From Peribolospora baueri (taxonomy: Eukaryota; Basidiomycota; Peribolosporomycetes; Peribolosporales; Peribolosporaceae), in the NCBI GenBank assembly GCA_029717555.1, contig JAMDHS010000046.1:112333-176332 (forward strand): a stretch of 64,000 nt of DNA. Reading direction: 5' to 3'. This document shows positions 21,833 to 33,881 of the stretch, piece by piece; the stretch's first letter is position 1; every line of letters begins with the position of its first letter. Position numbers and translations under genes: made by a program. Below the pieces are notes generated by a model. It was not told where the DNA came from. It made no database searches and saw only the letters and a list, made by a program, of their open reading frames with translations.

Positions 21833-22523
21833 TGTAGTTGGTTTCCAAGTGGACTGCGTAAATGGACAGTTAGGTCACCCACGCACCCACGCACGCACTT
21901 GCACCGACGGATGGACGGGCGGACTCCACATGACTGCGACGCCGAGCTCGCCTCCACTCGACGCCGCACGCACGGGGACCGAGCGGGTGGGTGTGTGTGC
22001 GTCTGACCAGACCAGACGAGACCAGATCCGATCCGATCAGACCGTGCCCAGCAGGGCCGGGCCCCGTTGGCCGGTACGGTGGGTGGGGATGGGGTGCGAT
22101 GCAGTGCAGTGCGACCCACTCCGTTCCTTCGCTTCCTCCGTTTAGATTCATTTTCCCCTCGTTTCCCCTTCGCGCCTCTGTCGCTTTGTCGCTCGCTCGC
22201 TCGCCGCGCCCAGCTCGGACCTCGGGCCGACTAGTTCGACGTTAGCGCCAGCCCAGTTGTCATCATAGTGTACAGCATGCATGCATGTCGTTGGCCGACA
22301 TGGGCCCAAGCGAACGAGCGGGCTACTGCCGGCTAAGCACCGTCCCGAAGGGGTGGTTGGGGATAGCGTTTGGACGAGATGAATTTGTTGACAAGAGAAT
22401 TATTGACGAGGCGAGGCACGCAGCGACGCAGCGAAGCGTCTTTTAAGGCGCCGACATCGCTTAGCCGATTTCTGGTCCGCTTAGGTCGGGCGCCCAAAGC
22501 AAGGACTCGCTCTAGGGACGCCC

Positions 22524-22605
22524 ACGCGACGCAACGCGACGCGACGCATCGCAACCCAACGCAATGCAGTGCAACGCAACGCGGCGCAACGGAGCGCGTC
22601 GCGGC
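22524..22605 (+). repeat. (GCAAC/GCGAC)n degenerate repeat
   Basis: About fifteen variant 5-base units (GCAAC, GCGAC, GCATC, GCAAT). Confidence 0.8.
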
Positions 22606-23328
22606 GAGCGGCAAGGAAGGACGTTCTCGTCCTCGTCCTTGCTTTAAGCACCGCACCGGGCAAAGGCATGGACGGACTCGCTTGCTGCTGGCCGCTCACC
22701 TGCTTGGGGTGTCCAAGCGACCCAACCAAAAAACCAACCAACCACTCGCAACCCCAACTCGCTTGCTGACGAGACGACGACGACAACGGGCGCACGCTCT
22801 ACTTGGCCTCGCTCGCGCCTTACCGTGCAGTCCCGCGACTCTGCCGAACCGCTGAGAGCGTTCTCATGCAGCGCCGACCCAGATCCCAGATCCCGACGCA
22901 CACGCGCCCGTCGTACCCGTGCGGCGGGCGGCAAGGATCTCGCCTGCCAAGCGGCCTACGTGCGGTGCGCAAGCGGGGAGACAGACAGAGAATCTTGCAC
23001 GTCGCTCACCCTCTCTTTCCCTTCATCCTTCATGCCTCGACGCACGCAACGGGTCGCGACTGAGTGTTCTCCGGTGCTCGCTAAATGGACCCACGACAAC
23101 CCATCTCGAACTCGTCAAATGCAGCCGGTTGGTTGGTCGATTTCATCAGACGCACAAACACACACACCCCTACTTTTCCTTCCCCCGCTTATGACCTCGA
23201 CCTCGCGCGCAGTCAGCCAACCGCCCGCGCTCTTCGCGACTCATTTCGGCTCGCCTCGAGATGGACCGACCGCTGCTCTCGCCCGAAGCCCGCCCGCTCG
23301 CCTCGTTCGACAACGCACACCCACCTAG

Positions 23329-25136
23329 TCAGTCCTGCAACTCGTCCGCGCCGCCCCGGTACTGACCCCGCGCAGCCTCGCTGCACCACCTCGCCATCTG
23401 CACGAACCGAGCCTGCGCCCCCTTCCAGTCCCCCTTGGCCCATTTTTTCATCGCCGCCCCCTGCAGCGCCCGCCCGTAGGAGAAGGACAGGTTCCAAGGG
23501 TACTTGCGACGGTCCTGCGACGCCAGTACGTTTACCGCGTTCAGATACCACAGCGCCTTGGCGTCGGTGAGCCCGCCTGCGACGGCGATAGAGAGAGAGA
23601 GAGAGAGGATGAGGATCATCCTCGCGTCCTTCGCCCAGTCCTCCTCCTCACTCACCGCTCAGGAAGACGACACACGGGATGGCAGGCGGCACGACTGGTC
23701 GCGTCGAGCGCAGCGGAAAGGTGCAAGACAGACAGGTTAGACTCGGTCCGTCGTCGGGTGGACGGACAAACACCTGGAAGCCTGGCCATGACCTCAGCCG
23801 CGTAGCAAGATAGAGATAATGATCCGCTCACCTTTGCTCAGCACGTGCAGCGTGGCCTCGGCGACGGCCTGCTCCGTCACCGTCGTCGCCTCCGCGTTCC
23901 TGTCCCCCGGCATCACGAACGACGCCTTGAGGACGCACCCGGCAAAGTCGACCTGGCGACATGACGCACCCATCGGGGTTCGTCCCATACATGTCTGTCG
24001 CATCAGCCAAACGAACACGAACGCCACTCTCCGACTCCCCGTCTGTCTCTCGTCGTTACGGTCCGTCGGTCGGTCGATGCACGCACCTTGTTAAGCTCGA
24101 GCTTCTTGATCACCATCGCGTACGAGGCGATGTGCGCCTCGACGGAGCGTGCGAGCGTGTAGTCGCCCGTCATCAGCAGTTCTGCAGCCCCACCAAGGTT
24201 TTTTCGACATGAAGACGACGTCAGTCAGACCGAGGCCGGTACGGTACCTTACGTTACGCTCGACGACCACGCTCCCCTTTCTTTCCTTCTCCCTCACTCA
24301 CCCGGCTCCACGATCGGCACCAGCCCCTCGGACTGACTGATCGCCGCGAACCTCCCCAGCACCTCCGCATTGTCCTCCCGAGCGAGCTCCGTCGGCGTCG
24401 TGTCGGAAATGACGTACTGCGCTCGCCACTTGGTGAACCTCGCCCCGCGCTCGTAGTACGCCCTCGACCGCGCCTTCAGGTTGTCCAGCCCTTGCGTCGT
24501 CGTCTCTTCCGGCTCCGTACGCGGCAGCGGCTGCAGTCCCATATCCGTCTTCACCCCCGGTAGGATCTCCCGGTCGAGAAGGACGCGGATGAACGGCTTG
24601 CCCTGTCCGTCGACGACACGACACCACACGAAGCGACGCGACGAGACGACCGGCGCCAGTCATTCAGTCAGCTAATCTGTCCCTCCGTCATTCATTCAGA
24701 CAGCCCTGCCTGCTTGCTTCAAGCATGCGAACCAGCGCACCCGCGCGCTCACCTTCCATTCCCCCATCTCGCTGCCGTGTTTCATCAGCGTCTCTTCGAA
24801 CATGATCACCCCGCTGAGATATTTGTCGATCTATAGCCCAAGCGTCGCACCGAAAAAGCCGTCGGTCAGTCCGTCGGTCCATCGGTCAGTCAGCCAGTCA
24901 TCTCCGCCACTCACATCGGGGCTGCTCAACAAAAGATCCCTCCAGGCCCTCCTGTTCTCCTCCGTGTTCTCCATCCCTACGCTTTCGAACCGCTTCTTGA
25001 TCGACCCCAACGATTCGTCCGCCGCCAGCAACCCCTTACCCTCCCACGCGATGTGCCTCGCCGTGGCGTGCAGCTCGGCCGCGAAGGGGAGCGGGTGGGA
25101 TGGCATAAAGTACTGGGGAACGTTGAGGGTGCCCAT
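23329..25136 (-). CDS. Class I fructose-bisphosphate aldolase
   Basis: Schiff-base aldolase cleaving fructose-1,6-bisphosphate in glycolysis/gluconeogenesis, cytosolic. Exons 25136-24915, 24831-24753, 24602-24302, 24181-24087, 23952-23832, 23694-23656 and 23576-23329; ~367 residues, the normal class I length. Landmarks in order: [78 protein letters not shown], the lysine-bearing [11 protein letters not shown] (Schiff-base Lys codon about 23926-23928), [27 protein letters not shown]. The exons sum to one base too many: a run of four A at the end of exon 2 (24780-24783, minus strand) shifts the frame before exon 3, so either that base is an error, the gene is newly broken, or a weaker donor further on is used. 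Most fungi use the zinc-dependent class II enzyme. Confidence 0.82.
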
Positions 25137-25622
25137 GGCTGTCGTTGTCAAAAAAAAAAAATTCCAATCGACGGTTGCCGCTGGCTCTTCACCTTGTGCG
25201 TGAACCCCTCTGCCCTAGACGTTCGTGCTGTGCTTTAAGGGCGCTCTCGATTCCCCGCACTCTCCTTGATCGCGCTCTTCCTGCTGACTGAGACGCGGGG
25301 CGGGATATGTCTCGCCACTCGTCAGCCAAGCTTCTACGCAGCGGCCGTACCGAGATGATGGTCTGTGATAGGTTGAGCTAAATTCGCGCCCCGGACGGGG
25401 TGAGATGGAGCGAGACACGCTTTCAGAGCAAATGCAGTTAGTGAATTCAATTCGACGAGCAACCTCGATCGCCGGACGACGACGAGACAGGGACGATAAA
25501 CGAAGCAAGCGAGCAGGACATCGGAGAATACAATTCTGATACTAACACACTTATGTTTCTTAACTCGAGAGACAAGCAAGCAAAATAACGAAATATAGTA
25601 AGAGAGCAATAGCGCGTCACCT
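25137..25622. promoter_or_regulatory. Aldolase upstream region and NBR1 3' region
   Basis: 486 bases between the aldolase start and the NBR1 stop, both on the minus strand. A run of ten A at 25150-25159 lies just upstream of the aldolase ATG. No gene is visible. Confidence 0.4.
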
Positions 25623-28600
25623 TCACAGCACGCTCCCGCCATCGCTTGAGGTGGAGCCAAGAATTTCAAAATCATCGTCACTGTCGACGATCTCGGCGTC
25701 CTCGAACGGATCCGAGCTCACGCCGGCGTCCGTGTCGTCGAGGGTCATGTCTGAGACCGCACTCCCGCCGTTCGACTGGCTTTGAACAACGGAGTAGGAC
25801 TTTGACGAGTCCACCGACAGCACGTCGGACCCAGATCCCGAGAGCGTGTTCGCCGGCGTCGTCAAAGGCTCGGTCTGGCGCTTGACATCGGACGTGTCGA
25901 TGGTGGGATATCGAATGGACGAGGCGGACAGTGACTCGTCCGACTTGCGCATCGTATCTTGTTCGTCCACGACATTCACACTGGTTCGGGGAGCCAAATC
26001 GAGCGAATCAGCTCGTGGAAACCTCCATACGTGTCGGCGAGATCATCGTCACTCACTCGATCCAGAGCTGATGCCCGAAAGTCTTCGGATCGTCCGCCGT
26101 GCGCAGACGGAAGAAGCCGACGCTCCTACCCGGCACTGAGGGTACCACGAGGTCGTCCGCGCGAATCGTAACCTCTTCTCCAGGCAGAGCGGCGCCGACA
26201 GCAAAGCCGCCGTGGTCCTTCCGTAGACCAAATCTGTCACCGCCGACGTGGACGAGTCGGACGCCATCAGGCCAAGCGACGGCCGACGTATTCTTGATGA
26301 CCCAAATCTTGTTGAAGTTACACCCTGCCACGACGGCCGCCTGTGAGGAGGGATAGAATGGGGACGTTCGTTCAGGAGGGGTACAATCGTGACAGATCGC
26401 GCATTGCACACTTACGCCGTCTGGAAGATTGACGTCGCGGACGAATGTCGCGGACAAGCAGTCACCGTTCGACGGTCCCCGCGTTTCAACGGTGGGGACA
26501 CTGGAGGGCGAATCGGCCACCAGGTTGGGCGACGACGCCTCAGTATGCACCTCCGGCGTCTGCAGAGCCGGCGACGGCGACTTTGATTTGCTTGCGTCCT
26601 CGGTCGTCCCCCTCTCAGAGAGGAAGCAGCACAATTTGCCGTACAGGGCTGGACTCATATCGCGGTCTAGGTCGAATTCGACGGCCGCCTTCGACACTTC
26701 ACGCTGGAGACAAAGTCGGGGCCGCAGGCGGTAAGAATTCGCGTCCGTCTGAAGTGTCTTTTAACTGCCGACTCACACTGTAGTTCTCGTCTGCTAGAAT
26801 AAGCTCCACTGCTTGTCGGACTTTCTCAGGACGCAGGCTGAGTAGCTTGCCGGCCAATTCGCTCTTCTGTGCGAATGACACACTCGAACCTTGCGGCGCA
26901 GGCTCAGGTACCCATTCCAGTGAAACGTGAGTGGCGGCCTTGTCATCGGATGCCGGAGCAACCGCCTCGCCAGTCGCTGTGGCCGTGGTGGACTCCTTCT
27001 GTGCCTCTGGCCCCTTCACCACGATTGCCTTATCTGTGTTTCCATACGAAGGCGCCGCCGCAGGAACCACATCATAACCGCAAATGTTGCGGCTTCGATT
27101 AACAGCAGCCGAGACGTTGGGGCGACTCTGGGGCTTATTGATCTTCAGGAAAATGTGCGACGGATCGTGGCTGTTGGACGGCGAAGCCTCGCAGCGGGCG
27201 CACAAATCGAAATCTGCAAAATGAAGGATCCGGAGATCAGTTGGCTCGCACTTGCGCGACGTCTGGGAAGGCCTACTGACCTGGGCAAGCCAGCGAAGTG
27301 CACTTGAACCTTGGGCCAACGATGGCCCCGTAGCAACCGTCGCAAAAAACATGGCTAATAGAGCAGACGCAACACGAGATCAGGGCACGACAACATCAAG
27401 CGGAAGACCAGCGGTACCATACTCACGGATGCTTCACCATCAGTTGAGTGTTCACGTCCTCGGGACGATTGATACGGTACCATGCATGACCCGGATGGGT
27501 CGACCCTACATTCTCGAAACACCTTGAGCATGCGTCGAAGTCGTGGCAGTGGAAGCCTGCCCAAGAACAAGTCGAGCACCATTCCCCCATTTCAGCTGGT
27601 GCAATGGCTGATTGAGGGAGGATATGAAGATGACCGAAAACTTACACTTCCACCTGATACCATGAATGGTCAGCCCGCAAAAATCGCAAAATGCCGCATG
27701 TGTCGGTTCCTCATTTGGGGCTTGTGTAATAGCTGAGGGCACTTGGCTAACAAGCGGGGACGTTGCAGAATCGCACGGTGTCTGGGGCTTCGCCAGAGGA
27801 TGGTCATACTTGGCGAAAACGTGCAGATGATCGTGAAAGTTGGCTCGCGAGTCGTAATGCTCCGAGCACTGGTCGGTCAACATAAATTCAAGCGGTTAGA
27901 CAACCGCTACAAACGTATAATCCAGCACACGACGGGAGAAAGCACTTACCAAATCATAATCTTTACAATGAAGACACTTGAAGCGCCAGCCACGGATAGG
28001 AGAACCGCACGAAGGAGCATCGCAGAACACTCCAAGATAAGGGGCTCCTTCGTTGACCTTTTTAAGAGGCAAAGCGGGCATGGCGGCAGGAGGCCTCGCG
28101 TCTGCCTCAGTGGCGGGATATGACCCAGGCAATTGGAAGGCCGCGCGTCCATTGCAAGTCACTCCATTGGCCGCCGATGTAGGTGCTGCCTCGCGTCTCT
28201 CACGCACACTGCCGTACTTGACGGAGATGTCCACAAAGTCGCTACCCAGGTTGGCCGAGAGGGTGTTATTGAGATTGACAAGGAAACCGTCAAGAATCTC
28301 GCGAATTTTGTCTCCGGTCAAGGGCTTAGCTGTCTCGGAAGCTGGTTTGGTGGCGACGCGGTCAGGTAACGTGGTGCTGACGTGCGTGGGAGACTTCTGC
28401 CAGCCCTTTTTAACATCCTTGGTGACATTTGATGCGCCGTGACGTGCTACCTGCTTGTCTTCAATGCGCAGCTTCATAGACTTGTTACTCTCGATGCACT
28501 CTTGCAGCATCCGCTCGAAGACAGGGTCCCTGTCCGAATCTGGGGAGGGGGTGAAAAGGAGTTGCCAAAAGAGTGAGCTGGAATCACGCTCAGCATAAGA

Positions 28601-29162
28601 GTCTCTCTTATACCTCACAAGTAGATGCTGTCGTCCCCATATGCGACGGCTTCTTGAAGTAGACATCGACGCTTCTGTCCATCGGGATGTGGAGATGCTC
28701 CTTCACCATCTCCTCGAGCCTACGACGGAACTCGGATATGGTGCGGTCCACAAAAATGTAGGGTAGGGCCCACGACCGATGCGGCGACGACTGTTTGGTG
28801 GAGTTGCGAGTCATATACTGGGCTTCGATGGAGAGCGTTGCCAGCGATCCCGTCATAGAGTTGGCTTGTAGATTGACGGGGTTCCTAGGGTCCTTGACCT
28901 TATAGACTTTTACAATCAGGCTTCCATCGGATAAAGACTCGAGGAAATCGGGAAAGCTACCGCCGAAGCGGGGAAAAATGGAGCTCCAGTACGGAAAGCG
29001 ATTGTGGCGTGTTTCGACAAGGACGTCAGCATCGCCGCCGTTCCAATGTATTTCGTTCAAGATTTGTTTGTCGAAGTCGGCCTTGGTCAATTTGCAAGAG
29101 ATCGAAACTTCCTGAATAATGGCGCCGGGGTAGCTCAGCACGACGCAGAGCACCGACGACAT
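25623..29162 (-). CDS. NBR1: NBR1-type selective autophagy receptor
   Basis: Cargo receptor linking substrates to Atg8 at the autophagosome. Nine exons (29162-28619, 28539-27950, 27868-27646, 27556-27427, 27354-27281, 27213-26777, 26703-26416, 26340-26057, 25980-25623) give 975 residues, exactly in frame. The N-terminus is PB1-like but divergent. Three ZZ zinc fingers follow, assembled across introns: GVFCDAPSCGSPIRGWRFKC...DYDLCSEHY; FCDFCGLTIHGIRWKC...HDFDACSRCF; VFCDGCYGAIVGPRFKC...DFDLCARCE. Then a helical segment (KSELAGKLLSLRPEKVRQAV) and the four-tryptophan NBR1 domain (VRDVNLPDG...FNKIWVIKNTSAVAWPDGV...GHQLWID). The C-terminus carries an acidic Atg8-interacting motif, DDDFEIL (F961, L964). 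No UBA domain is visible. Shares a 204-base divergent promoter with CTR9. Confidence 0.9.
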
Positions 29163-29366
29163 CTTGGACGCTGGCGAGGTGACGGGAGAAAAGCAAAATA
29201 GATCGAGACGGTGGCTGGCTTGTCTGGCGTCGGGCCTCGTCACCCCACAATCGGCGGCGTTTTGCGGCGATAGCGGCGATCGAGGCAACGCGACGCTCTC
29301 GATTGATGGCAGCGACGCACACAAACGGCACCATCATCCGTTTCACACCTTCCTCCGCGACCCGAG
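29163..29366. promoter_or_regulatory. Bidirectional promoter NBR1 / CTR9
   Basis: 204 bases between two divergent ATGs; the shared promoter is implied by the spacing. Confidence 0.6.
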
Positions 29367-32300
29367 ATGGACGCACGACCCGAGATGGATGGCGTCGACG
29401 GCTCGATGCCGCCGGCGGCCTCGCAGACCTTGCAGGCGAACGTCAACGGCGCCGGCGAGTACGTGCCTCGTCACATTTTCCTCAAGTTGGAAAAGGAGGA
29501 AATCCCTATCGACCTCAATGATCTTCCCGACATCGGCGATATTCTCCTCCTCATCGAGGAAGACAAGCCGCAAGTTGAGGGCCCGCTTCAGATCGCAGAC
29601 GAGTATTGGGTGACTGGAAAGAGGGATCTGGCGGAGCAGCTTGTGAAGGCGGCCATTCGGGGTAAGATGTCCTTCTGCTCGCTGAGCCGGCTGCGTCTTA
29701 GGCTGGCTAGGCGACTTTCACTGAAAAATACACCGCATCTGCATCTCATGGCTCTCTATGCACAGTCTACGCTGCAAATCCTTCTCTGATTTTGCCCTTC
29801 CTTGCGTTGCAAGCTAGTTTCAATGTAGCCAAGGCCCGGACGGCGCCGAAAACTATCTTCAAGGAAGCGCGTGCGTCATCTTCTTACATCTTCCTCTCCC
29901 CGGTCGAGCAACTGTCCGCCTTGCGCGTTCCTCAACCTCCTCGCCCTTATGTCTTCTCGTTTGTTTGTAAAGGTCACAAGGTCCTCGAGGGCGAGCCCAC
30001 GAAGAAACACTACCATCAGGAAGCCACTGCCTGTTACAACGGGGCCGACCGAATCGACCCCAGAAATGTGGTCACTCAGTTGGGCAAAGGTGTGGCGCTC
30101 GTTTGGAATCGGTTCACTGGCTAAATACCTCCTTTCATGCTCACGTTAAGCGGGCTATCCTGCATCAGGAATTTTGCATCTTGCTATGGGTGGCGCAGAC
30201 CAAGCATTGAAGATCTTTGAAGCAATTCTCAAGCAACGGCCCACTAACATCCTTGCGCTAATGGGCAAGGTGAGACTTCAGTTGGACATGCATGACTTGA
30301 GATGTGTCCTCACTAACTTTCGGTATTGAACGTCGACTTCTGTTGTCTTTCACTGCGTGTGGACTAGGCGCGCATTTTGTTCTCGCGTTCGAAGTTCAAG
30401 GAGGCACTCGTTTTGTACCAGGCCGCACTCCGTCTTCTGCCTCCTCCTGGCTCATCGGAGTTTATTTCAGCGGAATGGGGCTCAAGAAGAGAAGCCCCGG
30501 ACCCCCGAATTGGTATTGGCCTCTGTCTCGCCAACATGGGCCGACTTGAAGATGCCCGGCGTGCTTGGGAGCGCAGCCGTCAAATTGCGAGTAGTGCTGT
30601 TGTCCAAAGCTATATTCACGGCTTTTTCTTTCTCCATCGGTGTTGCTCATGCTGGTCGGTGGTTCGGTTTGATAGTTTCCCAACTCGTATGCGGCCTATC
30701 TCCTGCTCGGCCTTTTGGACCTCAACGCTTCCAAGGATCCTTCGTTGCCACGCGTCGTCCAAGCTGGCCATTATAGGGCCGGCATCGAGAATCTCCAGCG
30801 GGCTTGGAAGATCAACAATGCGAACGCAGCGGCAGCAAATGCTCTGGGCGAACATTTCATGAACAAGGGCGTATGGACGACCGCGCAAAAGCTTGCCGAG
30901 CACACGATTCAATACGCCGACACTCGTCTTGCCTTGGCTCACGGATACCTGTCTTTGGCAAGGACTTACCATCGCTTAGGGGATCTTGCAACTGCGCAGC
31001 GACTCTACTCGACAGCCGCTGCAGTGGTCTCCACGGCTCCTGCTGGTCCCATCGGAGCCCTTGCAACGCTCGGTTGTGCGCAGATCGACATTCAAAAGGG
31101 CGAGACATTATCTGCTATGAACGCCTTGGACGACTTGTGGACTAAGTCGCGAGAGAGTATCGCAGAGGTTGGGACCATTCTGGCCTCTTTGCGAGCCAGA
31201 GGCCACGCTGGTGCCCGGAAGGAGGAAGCTATGGCAGACAGGGAAAAGGCCAGAGTCATCTTCGACCGTACGAGCAAGATGTTGTCCGCAATGGCTAGCT
31301 TCGAAGGCAGTGTCCGCCCCGATGTCGGCCCCAGCAGCGACATTCTCAAACTGATGCATGAGCCTCAATCACTGATTGAGATGGGCAGGCTTTGGCACAA
31401 CATCGACCTGGATCGCAGCCGAGACGCCTATCTCGCCGCCCTCGACGCTGTCCGCTCTGGAGCTTACTCTTCGACGACGGCATCGGACATTGCGAAGCTG
31501 TTGTCCAACATCGGGGCTGTCGAGCAACTGCTTGGACAGTCCGAGAGCGCACGTGCTCGCTATGAGGAAGCGATGACCGAGTTGGCTCAAGCAGCCATTT
31601 CAGTCGCGACGAGCTCGGAAACTAACTCCCACGACGCCCTCGTAACCATCATCACATACAACCTCGCCCGCGCGTACGAGGATGTCGATGATGCGGCCGC
31701 TGCCAAGCAAGCCTATGAGCGTCTCCTCAGCAGCCATCCCGAATACGCTGACGGTGAGTAACCAGAAATTCCAATATCATTTTCCTTGGTTTTCTGATTG
31801 ACGAAGTATTCTATCCGTTCCTTGTGACCGACAGCCAAGGCAAGGCTTGCTGCTCTAGCGCTCTCATTTAACCGCCAGAACGATGCACACGAGCTACTTA
31901 AGCAGGCCTTGACAGCTCAAAGCGCGAACCCGAATCTGCGAGCGTTCTACTCTCACTTCCTGGCTTCGAACAACTCCTGGGCAGTCCTCAAGGACTTTTG
32001 CGCCGCCACTCTCAAGGATGTGTCTAGCCATGACGTATACGCCCTTGTGGCATACGGATGGGCTTGCTACAACGTGGGTCGAAATTCCAGACCACCCCCT
32101 GGATCTGGGCCGGCTGGTGAACAGTCGGCCGCGAAGGAGAAGAGCAGAAACTACTTGCGTGCTGCCGAGTTCTTCGAGAAGGCCCTGCAGTACGATCCCA
32201 AGTGCGCAGTCGCAGCGCAAGGGATCGCCATCTTGATTGCGGAAGACGCTATGTCCATCGCCGCCGCTGGCGGGGGTTCTGCCGCTGTTATGGCAGCGAG

Positions 32301-33776
32301 TCAAGATGCATCTACGCGGGCACGAAACGCGCGTGATGCGATCACGGTCTTGGGCAGAGTCAGGGAGACCTTAACCGATGGGAGCGTTTTCATCAATCTC
32401 GGACATTGCTTCTACAATCGCGAAGAGTATGACCGTGCCATCGAGAACGTGAGTTTGTTCGGTTGTGTTTTAGCACCTGGGCAGGGACTAGCTGTTGACG
32501 TCTGTTGTTCTTCCGCTAGTATGGGCTCGCTTCCAAACGATTCTACAACGGACAGAACGTATCTGTCTTGCAGTACCTGGCGAGAACCTGGTTCGCCCGT
32601 GCCAACCGCGAACATAGCTATCCTGCGTTGAAAACGGCGCTGAGGTTTTGTCAACAAGTGAGAGAAACACCAATTTTCGGTTTCGTTTCCAACATTGGAT
32701 GTCAATATCTCTCATGCAATCGCTCGCTTTCTGTTTGGCCCCATAGGCTCTATATCTTCAGCCGCAAGATCGGGGCATGCTCTTCAACGTTGCGCTTATT
32801 CAACAGAAGATGCTTGAATTATTGTTCTCATTGCCTCCTCCCAAACGCAAGCTTTCCGACATGCAAGCCGTCATTGAAAGTGCTATGCATTCGCAAAAGT
32901 AAGCTCGTCTGGGGGGTTGACTTCGGTCATCCACATTTTCCTGTTGACGTGTCCCGACATTCCCTGCTAACTGTTCGTTTCTGACATGGTTTCCTGTGCC
33001 TCTCCCGCTCGCCCGCTCATGTCCGCAGACTGTTCACGACCCTGGCGTCAGATAAAACTGCCACGCCAGCGCTTGGGTACAGTGCCGAGGTGGCCGACCA
33101 ACGCCGTCGTTATGGCGAAACGCTACTCAAGCGTTCTAGCGCTGAGGTAGAAAAACAGGAGAAGCACGAAGTCGAAGAGTCAGCACGACTTGAGGCCGCT
33201 CGCCGCAAACGGCAAGAGGACATGGACAGGCAAGAGGCGGAGAAGCGGAGGAAGCAAGAGGAATATGCTGCGAAAGCTGAAGCGCTTCGCAAGCAGAGGG
33301 AGGAGCAGAAGAAGGAAGCTATGGAGTTGATGAAGGCGCAACAGGAACGACTTCAGATGGAGGAGGAGGAAGAACGGAGAAAGAAGGAACTTCGGGGCGA
33401 GGGAAAACAAGCGAAGGGCAAGGGCTCACGTCGCAAGAAGGTCCAAAAAGAAGACGACGAGGAGGATGCCTTACCCAACGACAGCTCCGAGGGCTCCGAA
33501 GAGGCCGCGTTCAGCAGCGATGGGGGCGCTACTTCCAGCAAGAAGCGCAAAAAGTTGAGGCGGGTAGTCAACACCGACAGCGAGGGAGAAGGCGCATCCG
33601 ACGGCGGTGTGACGAAGAAGCCGAAGAGGGTGAGATGCCTACCGAGGTCGTCCTCGTACCCTTGGCAGCCGTTGGTTGACTCCTGTTCCTTTTCTTCGCC
33701 TACACAGCGGATTGTGCGTGAGAGCAAGAAGAAGTACAAGTCTGCAGAGACTATTGAGTCGTCCGAAGAAGAGTAA
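29367..33776 (+). CDS. CTR9: Paf1 complex TPR subunit CTR9
   Basis: Scaffold of the Paf1 transcription elongation complex, nuclear; needed for H2B ubiquitination and H3K4/K36 methylation. Eleven exons (29367-29661, 29814-29870, 29973-30089, 30169-30269, 30368-30586, 30676-31753, 31835-32448, 32520-32657, 32747-32898, 33029-33629, 33708-33776) give 1146 residues, exactly in frame. The N-terminal PRHIFLKLEKEEIPIDLNDLP block is typical. Many TPR helices follow, for example ARILFSRSKFKEALVLYQAAL, DPRIGIGLCLANMGRLEDAR and NSYAAYLLLGLLDLNASKDP. The end is a long charged coiled coil (33090-33400) and an acidic/basic tail ending SSEEE. The intron 30587-30675 has a GC donor (GCGAGT). Convergent with RPB3; the stops are 105 bases apart. 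Confidence 0.92.
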
Positions 33777-33881
33777 TGAGATGGACTGTGCCTGTCCTGC
33801 GGTTTCTGGGCCCTCACTGTCAAATGTTCGTTTGCCTGCCGATACTAGTGTACACGAGATAGTTACTTCAACCGGGATATG

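Larger units (their letters stand above)
17355..23328. other. 6 kb gene-free island rich in microsatellites
   Basis: Nothing here resembles a conserved protein. The long open frames (for example minus 16493-18223, plus 19481-20329 and plus 20880-22145) are compositionally biased by-products of GC-rich, repetitive DNA. The stretch is packed with short tandem repeats of many different units, listed separately. It contains the upstream region of the dehydrogenase and the downstream region of the aldolase. Long poly-purine and TA/TG tracts suggest either an extended regulatory region or an untranslated or noncoding RNA locus; neither is shown. Confidence 0.6.

Noticed and set aside
20880-22145. 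421-codon plus-strand open frame in the microsatellite island
   Set aside because: Low-complexity composition, contains translated tandem repeats, and has no domain-like pattern.
24298-24663. Alternative Gly/Ala/Arg-rich frame over aldolase exon 3
   Set aside because: It is the frame the unedited A run would impose; the aldolase motifs lie in the other frame.
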